A DNA stretch of 27,948 bases, taken from positions 77,501-105,448 of the forward strand of contig CAUYUJ010016889.1 of assembly GCA_963575745.1 (NCBI GenBank). The letters run 5' to 3'. The notes under the pieces are model-generated. The model was not told the origin of the DNA and searched no databases. It worked only from the letters and a program-made list of their open reading frames with translations. The DNA is from Prorocentrum cordatum (Eukaryota > Sar > Dinophyceae > Prorocentrales > Prorocentraceae). Shown here in pieces: positions 17,580 to 27,713 of the stretch. The number at the start of each line of letters is the position of its first letter. The stretch's first letter is position 1. Made by a program: the position numbers and the translations under genes.

Positions 17580-18590
17580 AGGAGGGGAGACCGAGGTCCA
17601 GCAGGTCGGGGCTAAACCACGCATCTAGAGGCACGGGCGCGCCTCTTGATCGGCGACTGGTCTTGGCAACATGTGATCAAACTGTGTGCATGCAGCGCTC
17701 TTACAGTTCTTTTCGCAGGTCTAGCAGCGGTGCAGGGCAGTCTTACGACTTTGACGGCACCGCTGGCAGTCCTCGTCGCTGCACAGGGCGGCCTCGAAGC
17801 TCCGAGCACGCGTCCAGAACCCTCCCGTCGCCACCGCCAGCATGAGCTCCAACAGTTGTCGGCCACGCTTGGCGAACGTGTGGTCTCCTACCAGCTTGTG
17901 GTACGACTGCAAGTCCTCGCCTCCCGGGAGGCCTTCTCCGCAAGACAGCTCCGCAGAGCTCCTCCATTGCTTAAGCTCCACGGTGTGCTGCAGCTCGCCG
18001 AGGAGAGGGGCAGCCTGGTCCAGGCTCAGGAACTCACCACTGCCGAACTTCCAGGTGAAGGCTTCCTGACCAACATCATTCAGGATACCACCTTCCGCGG
18101 CCGAGCGCAACAGATATCCCGCTTCAAGCACACCAAGCCTAACCGACGACGTGAGTCCGCGAACGTGGCGACTCCTCAAAGGCACCTCCATGCTAGTCAC
18201 ACGTGCAGGTGTTGGTGGACACGCGCGCTTCAGTGACGGTCGAGGACGCCTCTCCTCCAGCCACACCTGAAACCACAGCTGCACGCATTGCCGTGCTGAG
18301 CACGCAGCAGGGCCGGTGCCAGGAGTACGCATGGCGAGGCGCGTCGTGGGGCATTCCCCACGCTTGGGAGAGCCTGCGGCGGCGTCAGGGCGCCTTCGCT
18401 GCACCTGCATGCTGGCCCCGATCGCGATGCCGACGCCCGAGGATCCACTCGTTGCAGCTTCCCTGCGGCTCTCCACCATCGAGCCGCCTGCGCAGCGCGT
18501 CGCACTCTCCCGTGAGCTTGGGCAGCCTTGGCGCTCCTCTGGTGCACCGTTTCGCGCTTGTGGCGCTCCCCGCGCTGAGGTCGGTCCCAA
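17580..18590 (-). pseudogene. Retroelement region between reverse transcriptase and RNase H, with Cys/His motif
   Basis: A 289-codon frame ends at TAG 17721-17723. Residues after about 110 are protein-like (VRLGVLEAGYLLRSAAEGG, then FTWKFGSGEF), and the end shows CSDEDCQRCRQS followed by ALHRC. Past the stop the same frame goes on with TCEKNCKSAAC and HMLPRPV, then a second TAG (17625-17627) before MRGLAP. In relatives a Trp is expected after HRC and before xRGL, so both TAG codons probably come from TGG. The first third of the frame is less clear and may lie in the wrong frame. Function beyond its position in the element is unknown. Confidence 0.55.
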
Positions 18591-18644
18591 AGTAGGTCGC
18601 CTGCAGCACCGCTGATGTATTCACTCCGCGTCTCCTCATGGCTT

Positions 18645-20043
18645 TCACCACCGTGATCGCGCCACAGTGAAGGCGCAAGTGACCATGTTTTTTTGGGGGG
18701 GGGGGGAATGCGCAACTGTAAACACACTGTCCACAGTGTCCCAGATCCCACTGCTGAGTGTGGTGCGGACATGGCGACGCGAGCTTGCTACCCTCTGCGG
18801 CAAGTCGTCGACCCAGATCCTTTTCGACATCGACGGGTGGGCGAGGCACAACCGTTCACACACAAAAGCCGTGAGGCACTTGGCAACTCGCGTTCCATCC
18901 CTCAGGTCTTGCACCACTGGTCTGGGCAGTCGCAGAAAATGAGCCGAGCTGCGACAACACCCTCGGCGCCAAGCATCATTGAAGCTCTAGATACAGAATG
19001 ACCGGCGGGAAATCCTTCTTGATGGCGCACGTCACCAGGGGGTCCCACTCGATGCCGTCATAGAACTGCTGCACGTCTAGAAACCCATGTCCATGAGCTA
19101 TGCGCAAGCGAAGCTGAGACTCGTCCTGCAGCGCACGAATGAAAGCCTCCTTCAGGGCACTGTCTCCTGCCAGTGCCGCGTCCCAGCCATCGTGCTGAAA
19201 AGCCGATTTCTCCATCATCTGCACCTTTCTTGTCATCGGCCACACGCGACGCAGCACTGATAAGAGACTGATTACCCGATCGCCGCCCGACTTCTTGGCA
19301 AGCAGCCGGCCGATCCTGCATACCACCAGCCACGGACAGGAGAGACCCTCCTCGACCATGGCGAACAACTCGCGTAGCTCGCCAATCCCCTCGGTCGGCA
19401 GCCTTTCGAAGTCGGTCGGTGACAGCCTGTCAATTCCGACGCCTGCACGAGCCTTCATGTGCCGAAGAGCGAGGCGAAGGTGCGCCTCCGAGAGAGGGGG
19501 AATTTGCTCCACTTGGGCGTGGTCCCTGATGAGCTGGAACGTGCCCTCGGTGGACTCGAGGGTCGCCGTAACCTGCCAGAGCGAGTGATACTTCCGAACT
19601 TTCTGATCGACAGTGTCCAATGGATGTACCTGCGTACCAAACTCATAATGAGGTTCGCCTGGCTCGGGATCTTGATCTTTGATGCTGCGATGCGTCTGAC
19701 CCTGAGAGGAAGTTGATCCGATCCACTCCTGAGAGATCCGACTCTGAGCCCGACGCGCAGCGCGAAAGGTGATCTCCTCCCACCGCTCGAGCTCGCCGAC
19801 GGGTAGGACCCCCAGCCTGCGCACGGCCCCGAGGAGGTCGTGCCAGCTCCCCCGGGACACAGGAAAAGCGCTGCTGGCACCGTCCTGGGGTTGATCAGCC
19901 AGACGCCTCGCACTCTCCGCCAGCTGCCATATCTGTTGCAGGCCGTTGCCTCGACGACGATGGCGAAGCGTGCGTTGGACGAGCGTGTGAAGCCGACTCC
20001 CCGCCATGCTGAGATGCTTTCCTCGTCGGCTGACTCCTGACAT
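18645..20043 (-). pseudogene. Reverse transcriptase domain of the retroelement
   Basis: A frame of 355 codons (20043 down to 18976) carries RAGVGIDRLSPTDFERLP, then a Gly/Gly/Asp block LLAKKSGGDRVISLLSVLRR, then LDVQQFYDGI with the first catalytic Asp codon at about 19077 (motif A). It stops within motif B. In another frame (18917 down to 18645) follows KRIWVDDLPQR, with the DD pair at about 18804-18812 (motif C, WVDD in place of YxDD). A frameshift and a stop between 18976 and 18917 separate the two. In life the domain would copy element RNA into DNA at a nicked target. The N-terminal 90 residues are linker. Confidence 0.8.
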
Positions 20044-20136
20044 GTTCTGCCCGCTTCACTCCCATGGCCTCCAGCCGACAACCGAGCCGGCGCGAGCGAG
20101 AGGGAGCAGCAGCCCCATGCGAGAGTCGGGGCTCAG

Positions 20137-20893
20137 CTACCTCGGTGATCTGCGTCGCGTGCGGTTCTCATTGCCCCGGCGGTGAGGATGGCAGCGGCAA
20201 GTGTTGAGATTCGGGTGCCCGGGCAGGGAGTCCACAAGCGGCTCCTGTGCCAGCCTGCCTGGCGCCTTCCACAACAGGTGGTAAAACTTGGCATGCCATA
20301 CCAGCGCGGCTCTCGCGTAAGCTGGATGCAGTATTTTGGCTCGTTGTCGCGAGCGGGGGCCCGTGCTCACTGTGCAGTGCCGGAGGTAACCCTGCACCCA
20401 GACAGCGACACGGGGGTCTCGGCGTTCTGCTCCTGCGCGCGAAAGCCGGGGGAAGCCCGCGCAGTCTGGTGGTGGGAATGCACCGGAGAACCAGCCCCAC
20501 CTGCAGTTCGCCAGATACAGTGCCAGCCCAGTGTCGTGAGGTGGAGCAGACGGAGTGTCCTGCGGGTGCGGCTGCGGGTGCGGCTCGCGGGGCGCCCTTG
20601 TGAGCAATCCCTCCGTCGGGTGCAGGATCGTGCTGACTGTTTCGGGGTGGTCTGCACCGGTGGGCTCCCGCCACGCACCAGGGCGGCGACACCGGGGTGC
20701 GTCTGAAGGACGTACACGTCGGCGTGCCGAGGGGCGGTCCCTGAGACCTTCCGAGCCCTGCGCGAGCAGCAGCCCCATGATGCTGAACGATGGTGCGCTC
20801 CATCGTGTCGGCCCACCGGCGAACCTGTTGCTGATGGGACGAATGTGTGCCTCGCCGACACGGAAAGCGAGGGAGTCTTTCATGGTAGACCAA
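20137..20893 (-). pseudogene. Retroelement linker between endonuclease and reverse transcriptase
   Basis: Two overlapping minus frames (20883 to 20137 and 20893 to 20168) share the sense. One has RWADTMERTIVQHHGAAAR, the other WVQGYLRHCTVSTG and WHAKFYHLLWKAPGRL. Composition and placement fit the poorly conserved region before reverse transcriptase in these elements. No catalytic motif is expected or seen. The stretch 20894-21550 adds more broken frames of the same region, with nothing recognisable. Confidence 0.4.
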
Positions 20894-21559
20894 ACGTTAG
20901 GGGAAGAGTGAGTGCCACGGAGTTTCAGCCGAAGCGGCTATCCACGTGGCGGAGGGGCTAGAGAAAGTCGGGAGGGGATCAGGAGCGGCATCAGCAGAGT
21001 CAGGGGCGATATTACATTGACTCTCAGCCGTGCCGAGGCTCGAGTTCCCAGGATCACCAATGATTACAGAAACTGAACCTTCCACTTCTTCCACATCGCC
21101 AACTCCAAGCCCCCGTCCAGGGGCTCGATTCTGATGACCGGGCGGGGCATTTCTTTTTGGGAAATTTGCCGCCGGCCATTGTTTCTCCCCGAAAGTGGTC
21201 GCGCAGCCGCTGTCAAACGCTCATTCTGATGAACGTTCTGATCCGTCACCGCACTGGCAGGCTAGAAACAGGACTCGTCGGCCCAAGGATCTTCTTCCTG
21301 GATGCAAGAGTCCAAATCTAGCCCCTCGAGTCTGTCCTCGCCGCGAGGAGAGTCTCTCCCCTCGGGGCCGAGGGAGGAGGACGGGGCCGAAAGCGCAGGA
21401 TCCGCGGACCTCCCAGCACCGGCCGAGGGGGCACAGTCGGAGGAACAACTCGTCATAACTATCACGGGTGCGCGCTCTCGCCTTCTCAGCCTGCTCTTGC
21501 TGAAGAGCCTTGGCTCGGCTACTCTTAGAACCCGCAGTGGGGCTGGAGGAGGGCCGAGG

Positions 21560-22190
21560 GGCCTGAGGCAGGCGAGGAGAAACAACGAGGGAACGCATCT
21601 GAAGGCGCCGACCAACGCCTCGGATCTGGATGTCCAGGCCACAATGCGAGCTCCACGGAGCGGCAGCAATAGTGGACACACTGTGCAGAGAAGTCAGACT
21701 AGATTCCGACGCCACGGCAAACTCGATACGGGAACTATCTGCGCTCCCTGTACAGGTACGTTCAGCACCAGCCCTCACGGTGAACTCTTTGACTCGATCG
21801 ATGAACGTTGACCGCCTGAACGCACTGATGCCAACGTAGAACTTTCCGAGCACGAGGCAAGGCAACTGTACTGACCCGACGAATGCTCCAAGCTTCGCGA
21901 AGCGTTGCGAGTTCTCTCCCGGGGAACCAGCTGAATGATGCGCATACAACATAATTCCAATGGCAGGACACCTTGCCATGTGCAAGGTTATGGAAGGAGA
22001 CCGTCGAGAGCACCTGAGTCCTCCGCGCAGAAGCTGGGAACGGCACCAGCTTGAGAGATGGCACGATGAGCGGCGCGATGACCCTGCACCCAAAAGAGCT
22101 CCCCTCCCTCGTCGGCCTTCCCCACATTGGCCGCCGAAGTCGCTCGTCCTGTAGCACGGGCAGGGTCGTCAAGATACCGAAGACGTGCCG
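21560..22190 (-). pseudogene. EEP (AP-type) endonuclease domain of the retroelement
   Basis: In the frame 22093 to 21221, residues 46-135 read GIMLYAHHSAGSPGENSQRF, LPCLVLGKFYVG (about 21830-21855), TCTG then SRIEFAVASE (about 21705-21733) and APWSSHCGLDIQI. This order matches the LxxGDFN, TC/sRIDyxl and H-containing end blocks of retroelement endonucleases. The catalytic GDFN is GKFY here and RID is RIE, so activity is lost. The upstream part of the domain probably lies in the frame starting at 22193 (GRPTREGSSFGC), one frame away. The domain normally nicks target DNA to prime reverse transcription. Confidence 0.65.
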
Positions 22191-22293
22191 CACGAGCCTG
22201 CCGAGCCCACTTCTTCCGAGTGTGGCAGCCTGCGTGCGTCTCCGTGAGACCGATATGGTGATGCTTGGGGGAGCCAGGCTAAGTGATGTGCCC

Positions 22294-23480
22294 TCAAGCC
22301 TTGGGCCCGAGGCAGGTCAAACGGTCGAAGGATAGCGAGCACAGGTCGTCCTGGCCCGTCTCCGCGTCCTCATGCTCCTTGGGTGCCCCCGCAGCCAGCC
22401 GCGATGAAGGCGATGTAGTCGAGGGAGCCGTGGAGCCCCCGACCGCCACCGCCACGTCCGCCGCTGCGCTGCCAGCTGCCGCCGCCATCCTGATCTTCTC
22501 CATCTCCCTCTTGATCTCCTCCTCTGCCGGCACGCCTGGCGCGGCTGGGGATGCAACTGGCGATGCGGGGCCTGCGGCTGACGTTGCGCTTGCGCCTGCT
22601 GCTGCTGCTGCTGCTGCTGCCTCCGCTGTGCCGTCGCCTGCTGCGCCGTCTGCCGCGCCATTGGTGCGCCTCTTCTTCTTCACGCTGTCCTGCACCCTCG
22701 TCTGCAGCTCGAGGTCATTGTCCCGCCAGTGCTGGGTCTTCTGGTCAGCTTTGGCCTGTACGCTCTCCTTGGCAGACCGCAGCTCCTCCGCGATCTTCTT
22801 CAGCTCTGCTTTTTCCCCGTTCTTGCCCTCCAGCTCATCGACCTGCTCGAAGAACTTGGCGCCCCACTGCAGGTCGATGATGGGGGGCCCGTCGTCGCCC
22901 TCGCCGGGCTGCCTGTTGCCATGCTGCAAGGCGAACGAGCCGTCTCCTCCTCGCGCTCACGAGCGTGAGTCAAGTTGTCAGTGCACCTCTCTACCTGCGT
23001 TGGCGCCTGGGCGTGCTTCGCCGAGGCGTCCTTCTAGGCGCCTGCGGCCATCCGCACGGCCTCCTCGGCTGGCACCGCGGCCGGTCCTGTGGTGGTGGCC
23101 TTGGTCTTCGCGACGCGCTGCTCGAGGAGCAATTTGACCGAAGCATCCTGCACCACTCTGCGGAACGCCTCGAGCGTCTTGACTGCATCCAGCTGGCCAT
23201 GCTGCGCACCTCGAAGCCTGTCTGCGGCCTTGGGCGCTTGCTGAGCCTGCTGCTGCTGTTGATGTCAAAAGAGCTCGAGCTTCGTCTCGCACTTCTGGTA
23301 CTTACACTAGTTGATGAGGAGGATGTTGTCCCACCCGCATGGCCACACGATGTGCATTGCGTGCTTCCAGCAGCGGGCGTCTGATGCTGCTCCGAGGACT
23401 TCTTGGCCACTGCGTCGCTTCAGCCAACCAGCACGACTGTTGGGATGTGTTCTGCAGGTGAAAGGAAACATTGCTGGTGC
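22294..23480 (-). pseudogene. Retroelement N-terminal region: Cys motif, Gln/coiled-coil and Ala/Pro-rich part
   Basis: From about 23390 the minus strand reads CWKHAMHIVWPCGWDNILLI, then TAG (23307-23309), then CKYQKCETKLELF. This would form a C...C...CxxxxC zinc motif. A Gln-rich stretch and a helical region (VKTLEAFRRVVQDASVKLL) follow, broken by TGA and TAG. A change of frame near 22930 leads into a 211-codon frame with a strongly charged coiled coil (FFEQVDELEGKNGEKAELKK...) and an Ala/Pro-rich tail. Equivalent regions begin the polyprotein of related dinoflagellate elements and are thought to bind nucleic acid. Confidence 0.5.
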
Positions 23481-23539
23481 CCTCCCAGCACCAGGTAGGA
23501 GGCGGACGCTTTTTGGCCTCTGCAAAATGCTTAGGCCAA

Positions 23540-23790
23540 AGCGGCTTGAACAGAGCAGGACCAGGAGCAGGAGCGGGAGGAGGAGGAGAAGGAGGAGGAA
23601 GAGCAGGAGCAGGAACAGGAGCAGGAGCAGGAGGAGCAGAAGGAGGAGGAGAAGGCGGAGGAGAAGGAGGAGGAGGAGGTGGATGAGAAGAAGGAGGATC
23701 GAAGAGGAGGAGGGATGAAGAGGAAGAGGTAGGAGGAGGATCGAGGAGGAGGGTGAGGGGAAGCTGTAGAAGGGAGGAGAAGGAGGCGGA
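23540..23790 (+). repeat. GGA/GCA-type trinucleotide-rich array
   Basis: Mixed AGGAGGAGAAGG, GAGCAGGAGCAGGA and GAAGGAGGAGGA units over about 250 bases. It is less pure than the other arrays. It forms the upstream flank of the retroelement. Confidence 0.85.
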
Positions 23791-23956
23791 GGAAGGAGGA
23801 GGATGAGGGAGGAAGGGCGAGGATCGAGGATTGAACCTCCCCCACCCGAAGTTGCTGCAGCGCCGCTTCCGGCGCGTGGAGGCGGGGGCGGCGCTCACGC
23901 CCCTGCGCCCGGGCGGCGCGGCGGCGTGTCCAGAGGCGGCCGCACGCTGCGACCGC
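23791..23956. other. Short unique stretch between trinucleotide arrays
   Basis: It contains ATTGAACCTCCCCCACCCG and a GGCGC-rich part. No gene is recognised. Confidence 0.4.
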
Positions 23957-24510
<554 letters not shown>

Positions 24511-24838
24511 GTGTATCGTTTTTCCGCGATGCCACTCTGATTACCCTTCTGTTGCCCCTGTCACGAGGCCACGCTGCCCCCCCGTTTGCCCCCGAGCCCG
24601 CCGTCATAGGGCCAGGGCAGATTGGGTCGCAAGACCGCGCCGCGCCGGCGCAACGGCGATGCGGCGCGGCCCTGAGCGCGATGCTCTCCACCAATGCCGT
24701 CACCGATGCGCGGCCGAGGCATCCGCAATGCAGTGCGATTCCCCAGCACGCAGCCTGCTCTGGCCCCATCCTCCGCTTTCCCCCTCGCCTTGGCGCCCCC
24801 GACCTCGCTGAGCCCCCGCCCGCCCCCTTTGGCAGGCG
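24511..24838. other. Stretch with no recognised gene
   Basis: GC-rich, mixed sequence. All frames through it are tails of the neighbouring repeat frames. No motif is seen. Confidence 0.4.
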
Positions 24839-25080
24839 CCGGCTGCGCAGGCGCCTGAGGCGCCTGGGGCGTCAGAGGCGCCCAGGGCGCCCGAGGCGGC
24901 GGCGTCCAGGGCGCCTGGGGCGCCTGAGGTGCCCGTGGCTTCCGGGGCGCCCCAGCCGTCGGAGGCGCCCAGGGCGCCCGAGGCGTCAGGGGCGCCCAAG
25001 GCGTCCGGGGCGCCCGATGCGCCCGACGGGGCGCCCGAGGCGCAGGCGCCCAGGGCGCAGGGATCCGCGCAGCCGGCCGC
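24839..25080 (+). repeat. Degenerate GGCGCC-centred 9-18 bp repeat
   Basis: GGCGCCTGAGGCGCCTGGGG, GGCGCCCAGGGCGCCCGAGG and variants recur every 9-18 bases. Each core is the palindrome GGCGCC. In one plus frame it gives Ala/Pro/Ser/Glu repeats (APEASGAP-like); in one minus frame Gly-Ala repeats. The step is a multiple of three, so a coding origin is possible, but no gene flanks it. Confidence 0.75.
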
Positions 25081-25263
25081 CGCGGGCACCGCTGGGAGGC
25101 CGCCCGGTCTGTTGCTCGGTGCGATCGGAATCTGGAATCTCTGACGAAATGATTGTTCAATCTGGAGACTACTCCTCGATTTCGGCTTCCGGGGGCCTTT
25201 ATTGGGAGAGAGCGCCAGTGGACCCCCACCTAACTTAGTTAAAGAGGGTGTGTGTGCGCGCTC

Positions 25264-25410
25264 GCACAACCCCTCCCAGTCAAGGGGGGTCTGTTTTCGA
25301 CCCCCCCCTCCCCCCTTCAAAAGGGGTGGAGGTGGGGTTTTCAGACCCCCCCTCCCCCCGTTGTGCTGGAGAGGGGGGAGGGGTTTCGCCTCCCCCCCCC
25401 TCGCCACGCC
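25264..25410. repeat. Inverted C-run / G-run hairpins
   Basis: GGGGGGTC (25284-25291) and GACCCCCC (25299-25306) form a perfect 8-bp stem around a 7-base TGTTTTC loop. Further C-rich (CCCCCCTCCCCCC) and G-rich (GGGGTGGAGGTGGGG, GGGGGGAGGGG) runs alternate three times to about 25403 and can pair in several ways. It could also be a triplex-prone region. No factor is implied. Confidence 0.7.
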
Positions 25411-25423
25411 TTTTTTTGGGAAG

Positions 25424-25668
25424 GTTAGGGGTTTAGGGCTAGAGTTTTAGTGTTAGAGGCTTAGGGTTAGGGTGTGAGGAGTCGGGTGTTAGGGTAAGGT
25501 TTTTTGGGTCAGGGTTAGGGTGTTTTGGTTCGGGTGTTAGGGCTAGGGTGTCATTGGTTAGGGCCAGGGTGCCAGGGCTAGGGTGTTAGGTTAGGATGGC
25601 GAGTGTTTGTGTTAGGGTATTCGTGGTAGGGTGATCGGGGTAGGGTGTTAGGATTAGGGTGTTAGGGT
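25424..25668 (+). repeat. Degenerate telomere-like repeat (TTAGGG family), block 1
   Basis: GTTAGGG, TTTAGGG, GGGTTAGGGTG and GGGCTAGGGTG recur about 15-20 times, separated by variable bases, with GGGTGTTAGGGT the most frequent longer form. Dinoflagellate telomeres are reported as TTTAGGG, so this is probably interstitial or subtelomeric sequence that has drifted. Confidence 0.8.
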
Positions 25669-26650
25669 GTGTTTATTTCTGCGGGGCTATCGTTTCTGAG
25701 AGGCGTGGTACCTCTTGCAAGGGTTACAGCCGTACGTTGCTGCGTGGTCGCCTCGGTAGCGACGGAGGCTTTCTGAGATGCTGCTTTGCGCGTGTCGGCA
25801 GATGCTGGGTGCGCTGCCGTTGGCACCAGTCCTCTGCCTCGCCTCCACTTCCTCCTCCTTCGCCCCCCCCTCCGGTGCCTCTCCGTGGGTCTCGATCTTT
25901 GTGGTTGTAGGTGTACGCGTGCATGTAACGGGCGCTCCAGCCGGGCGGGCTCCTGTTACTCATCGAGCTTCCAGCGTCCGCCAGTAGGAGTTGCCTTCGA
26001 AGTGTATCATTTAGTCTTTCATTCTCGTTCTGGCCACTTCCTCCCTTTCCCCCTTTTCCGTTCCCTCCTCTCCCGCTCTTCGACTTGCTCCTCTTCGTAC
26101 CCTACTTCGCACGGTGCTGTCTCAGTACATTGATGGCTGCAGGGCTGGTCTCATTACATCGTGCCACGGTGAGTTTAAATGCGCGGCTGTGGAGGCCCTG
26201 GGGTACATACACTCACGAGAGGACGTCGGTGGCCGCGGTGCGGTCGGATGCAATGCAGTGTTTCCCCTCTCCTTCCTCGCCCTCCTCCTCCGCTGATTTC
26301 CCCGCTGCGGTGCCCTGGGAATCAGGGGTATGTTCCCACGAGTTGTCACGCCCTGTGCTGTGGCGCCTTGACTGCTGTTGTGTGCTGCCAGGTTTTATGA
26401 TCGATCGGTCGGCCCATAAGGGGATGCCGACACGCAACGCTTTGATCCATCGGAGTTGGCATCGCTACCTCTGCTTCGCGCACCTGTCTGCACCTCGGCT
26501 CGTGATGCGAACGGCACGCGCACGAGCTACGGGGCTCACATCGGGTCGTGTAGATCTTTGCGAGAAAAACAAGGTGTGAGGGCGTTACTCCCCTGGGGTT
26601 CCTGGCGTTGTGGAGGACGATCGATGGAGGTGAAGCATGTTGCCAAATAA
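25669..26650. other. Unique stretch with no recognised gene
   Basis: Balanced-composition sequence with short frames of up to 164 codons on plus (26085-26579) and 124 on minus (26346-26720). None shows a recognisable domain or low-complexity artefact. CT-rich patches lie at about 25830-25880 and 26030-26100. Exons of an unrecognised gene cannot be excluded. Confidence 0.35.
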
Positions 26651-26654
26651 TTTC

Positions 26655-26752
26655 CAGATGTCTAAAACATGTTAAACATTTTTTAACAAAAACATGTAAA
26701 ACACATGTTTTTAAACACATTTCCTACATGTTAAACACATCTTAAATTCAAC
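26655..26752. repeat. AT-rich island with hairpins and ACATGTTAAACAC repeats
   Basis: AAAAACATGT (26688-26697) and ACATGTTTTT (26703-26712) form a perfect 10-bp stem with a 5-base loop. Just before it GTTAAA and TTTAAC (26671-26676 and 26682-26687) form a second stem. CATGTTAAACA recurs at about 26669 and 26727. The base content is very unlike the GC-rich surroundings. Confidence 0.8.
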
Positions 26753-26754
26753 GG

Positions 26755-26875
26755 GGGTTAGGATTAGAGTTCGTGCTCTTCGGGTGGAAGGGCTAGGGGT
26801 CTACGGTTAGGGCGAGGGTGTTAGAGTTAGGTGTCAGGGTTGGGGTGGTAGGGTGGTAGGGGTAGGGCTGTGGAG
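26755..26875 (+). repeat. Degenerate telomere-like repeat, block 2
   Basis: GGGGTTAGGATTAGAG, ACGGTTAGGGCGAGGGTG, TTAGAGTTAGGTG and GGTAGGGTGGTAGGGG resemble block 1 but are more diverged. It directly abuts the AT-rich hairpin island. Confidence 0.65.
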
Positions 26876-26919
26876 CCAGTGTGGCGGCGTGGCCAAAGGG
26901 GCGGGGTTAGATTTTCTAG

Positions 26920-27020
26920 TCCAGGGGGGGAGTCCAGGGGGGGGGGGTCCGAAGCGACGGATCGGGGGGTGGGGAGGGGAGCGGGGGCGACGGAGTAGGG
27001 CCCCCCCCCCGGTCGGGACT
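26920..27020. repeat. G-run and C-run stretch
   Basis: CCAGGGGGGGAGTCCAGGGGG is a short direct duplication of CCAGGGGG, followed by GGGGTGGGGAGGGG and a ten-C run at about 27001-27010. No gene. The remainder to 27220 is unremarkable, with an AT-rich patch (TTTGAATTCGAATTTG) at about 27109-27124. Confidence 0.6.
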
Positions 27021-27221
27021 TCCGGGGCCGCGGTTTGAAACATCGTTTCGGCGGATGTCTGGGCTGACGGAAAGAATGGGGACGAAGACCAACATAATTT
27101 CTTGTTTATTTGAATTCGAATTTGCTGTCTGTGTCGCCACGGGCTTTCTCTGTTCGAGGCAAGAAGTCGCTTGCCCAACAGCGACCGCTGTTGGTTTTCG
27201 GGCATACTTTGCTGTTGGACA

Positions 27222-27232
27222 TCGTGTGTGTG

Positions 27233-27280
<48 letters not shown>

Positions 27281-27300
27281 CGTGTGTGTGTGTGTGTGTT
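27222..27300 (+). repeat. (TG)n microsatellite with TGCG interruptions
   Basis: TGTGTG tract of about 78 bases, interrupted by GCG at three places. It is less pure than the tract at 11831. Confidence 0.95.
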
Positions 27301-27700
27301 TTCCGTGCTAAATTCGGCGTGCCTATATTCTTTGCTCACTTTGGCATCGCCCTTCCGCCTCCTTAGATGAGCAATGGCGTGGCGATGAGAAACAATGTGT
27401 GTTCGGTGCTGCGACCAGCCCGTGCTCTCGATGCTGGAGTGAGGATCGTCCCGTTCGCCAGAAGAGCTTGATTCGATTTGAACACGAACTGCAGTGGCAA
27501 GGGAACTGCGGCAGGAAAGATCGCCGAAGGGTTTCGGCCATTGCCCGAGAATCCTTCGCGTCGTGGAGAATCTTTTTCTTGTTGAAAAATAAGAAGTACC
27601 AAATTATCCCAGTGCGACCCTACCTAGGAGTTGGAGCCTCTAGGAAAGCAGCATTAGTAGGAGCGGTAATCGCCGTCCTTCTCCTTCTCGTCATCGTCGT
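27301..27700. other. Stretch with no recognised gene
   Basis: Mixed composition, only short frames on the minus strand (72 and 79 codons), and no motif recognised. Confidence 0.4.
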
Positions 27701-27713
27701 AGCTGTAGCAGTA

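Larger units (their letters stand above)
16960..23480 (-). mobile_element. Decayed LINE-like non-LTR retroelement of dinoflagellate type
   Basis: Reading the minus strand from 23480 down, five regions follow in the order expected of this retroelement family: a Cys-rich plus coiled-coil N-terminal part, an EEP-type endonuclease, a linker, a reverse transcriptase and a Cys/His plus RNase H C-terminus. All lie on one strand with no unrelated sequence obvious between them. The sense is split among all three frames by indels and by several in-frame TAG or TGA codons, and catalytic positions are altered, so this copy cannot move by itself. I could not define target-site duplications or a poly-A end. 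A GGA/GCA array directly precedes its 5' side. Confidence 0.8.
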
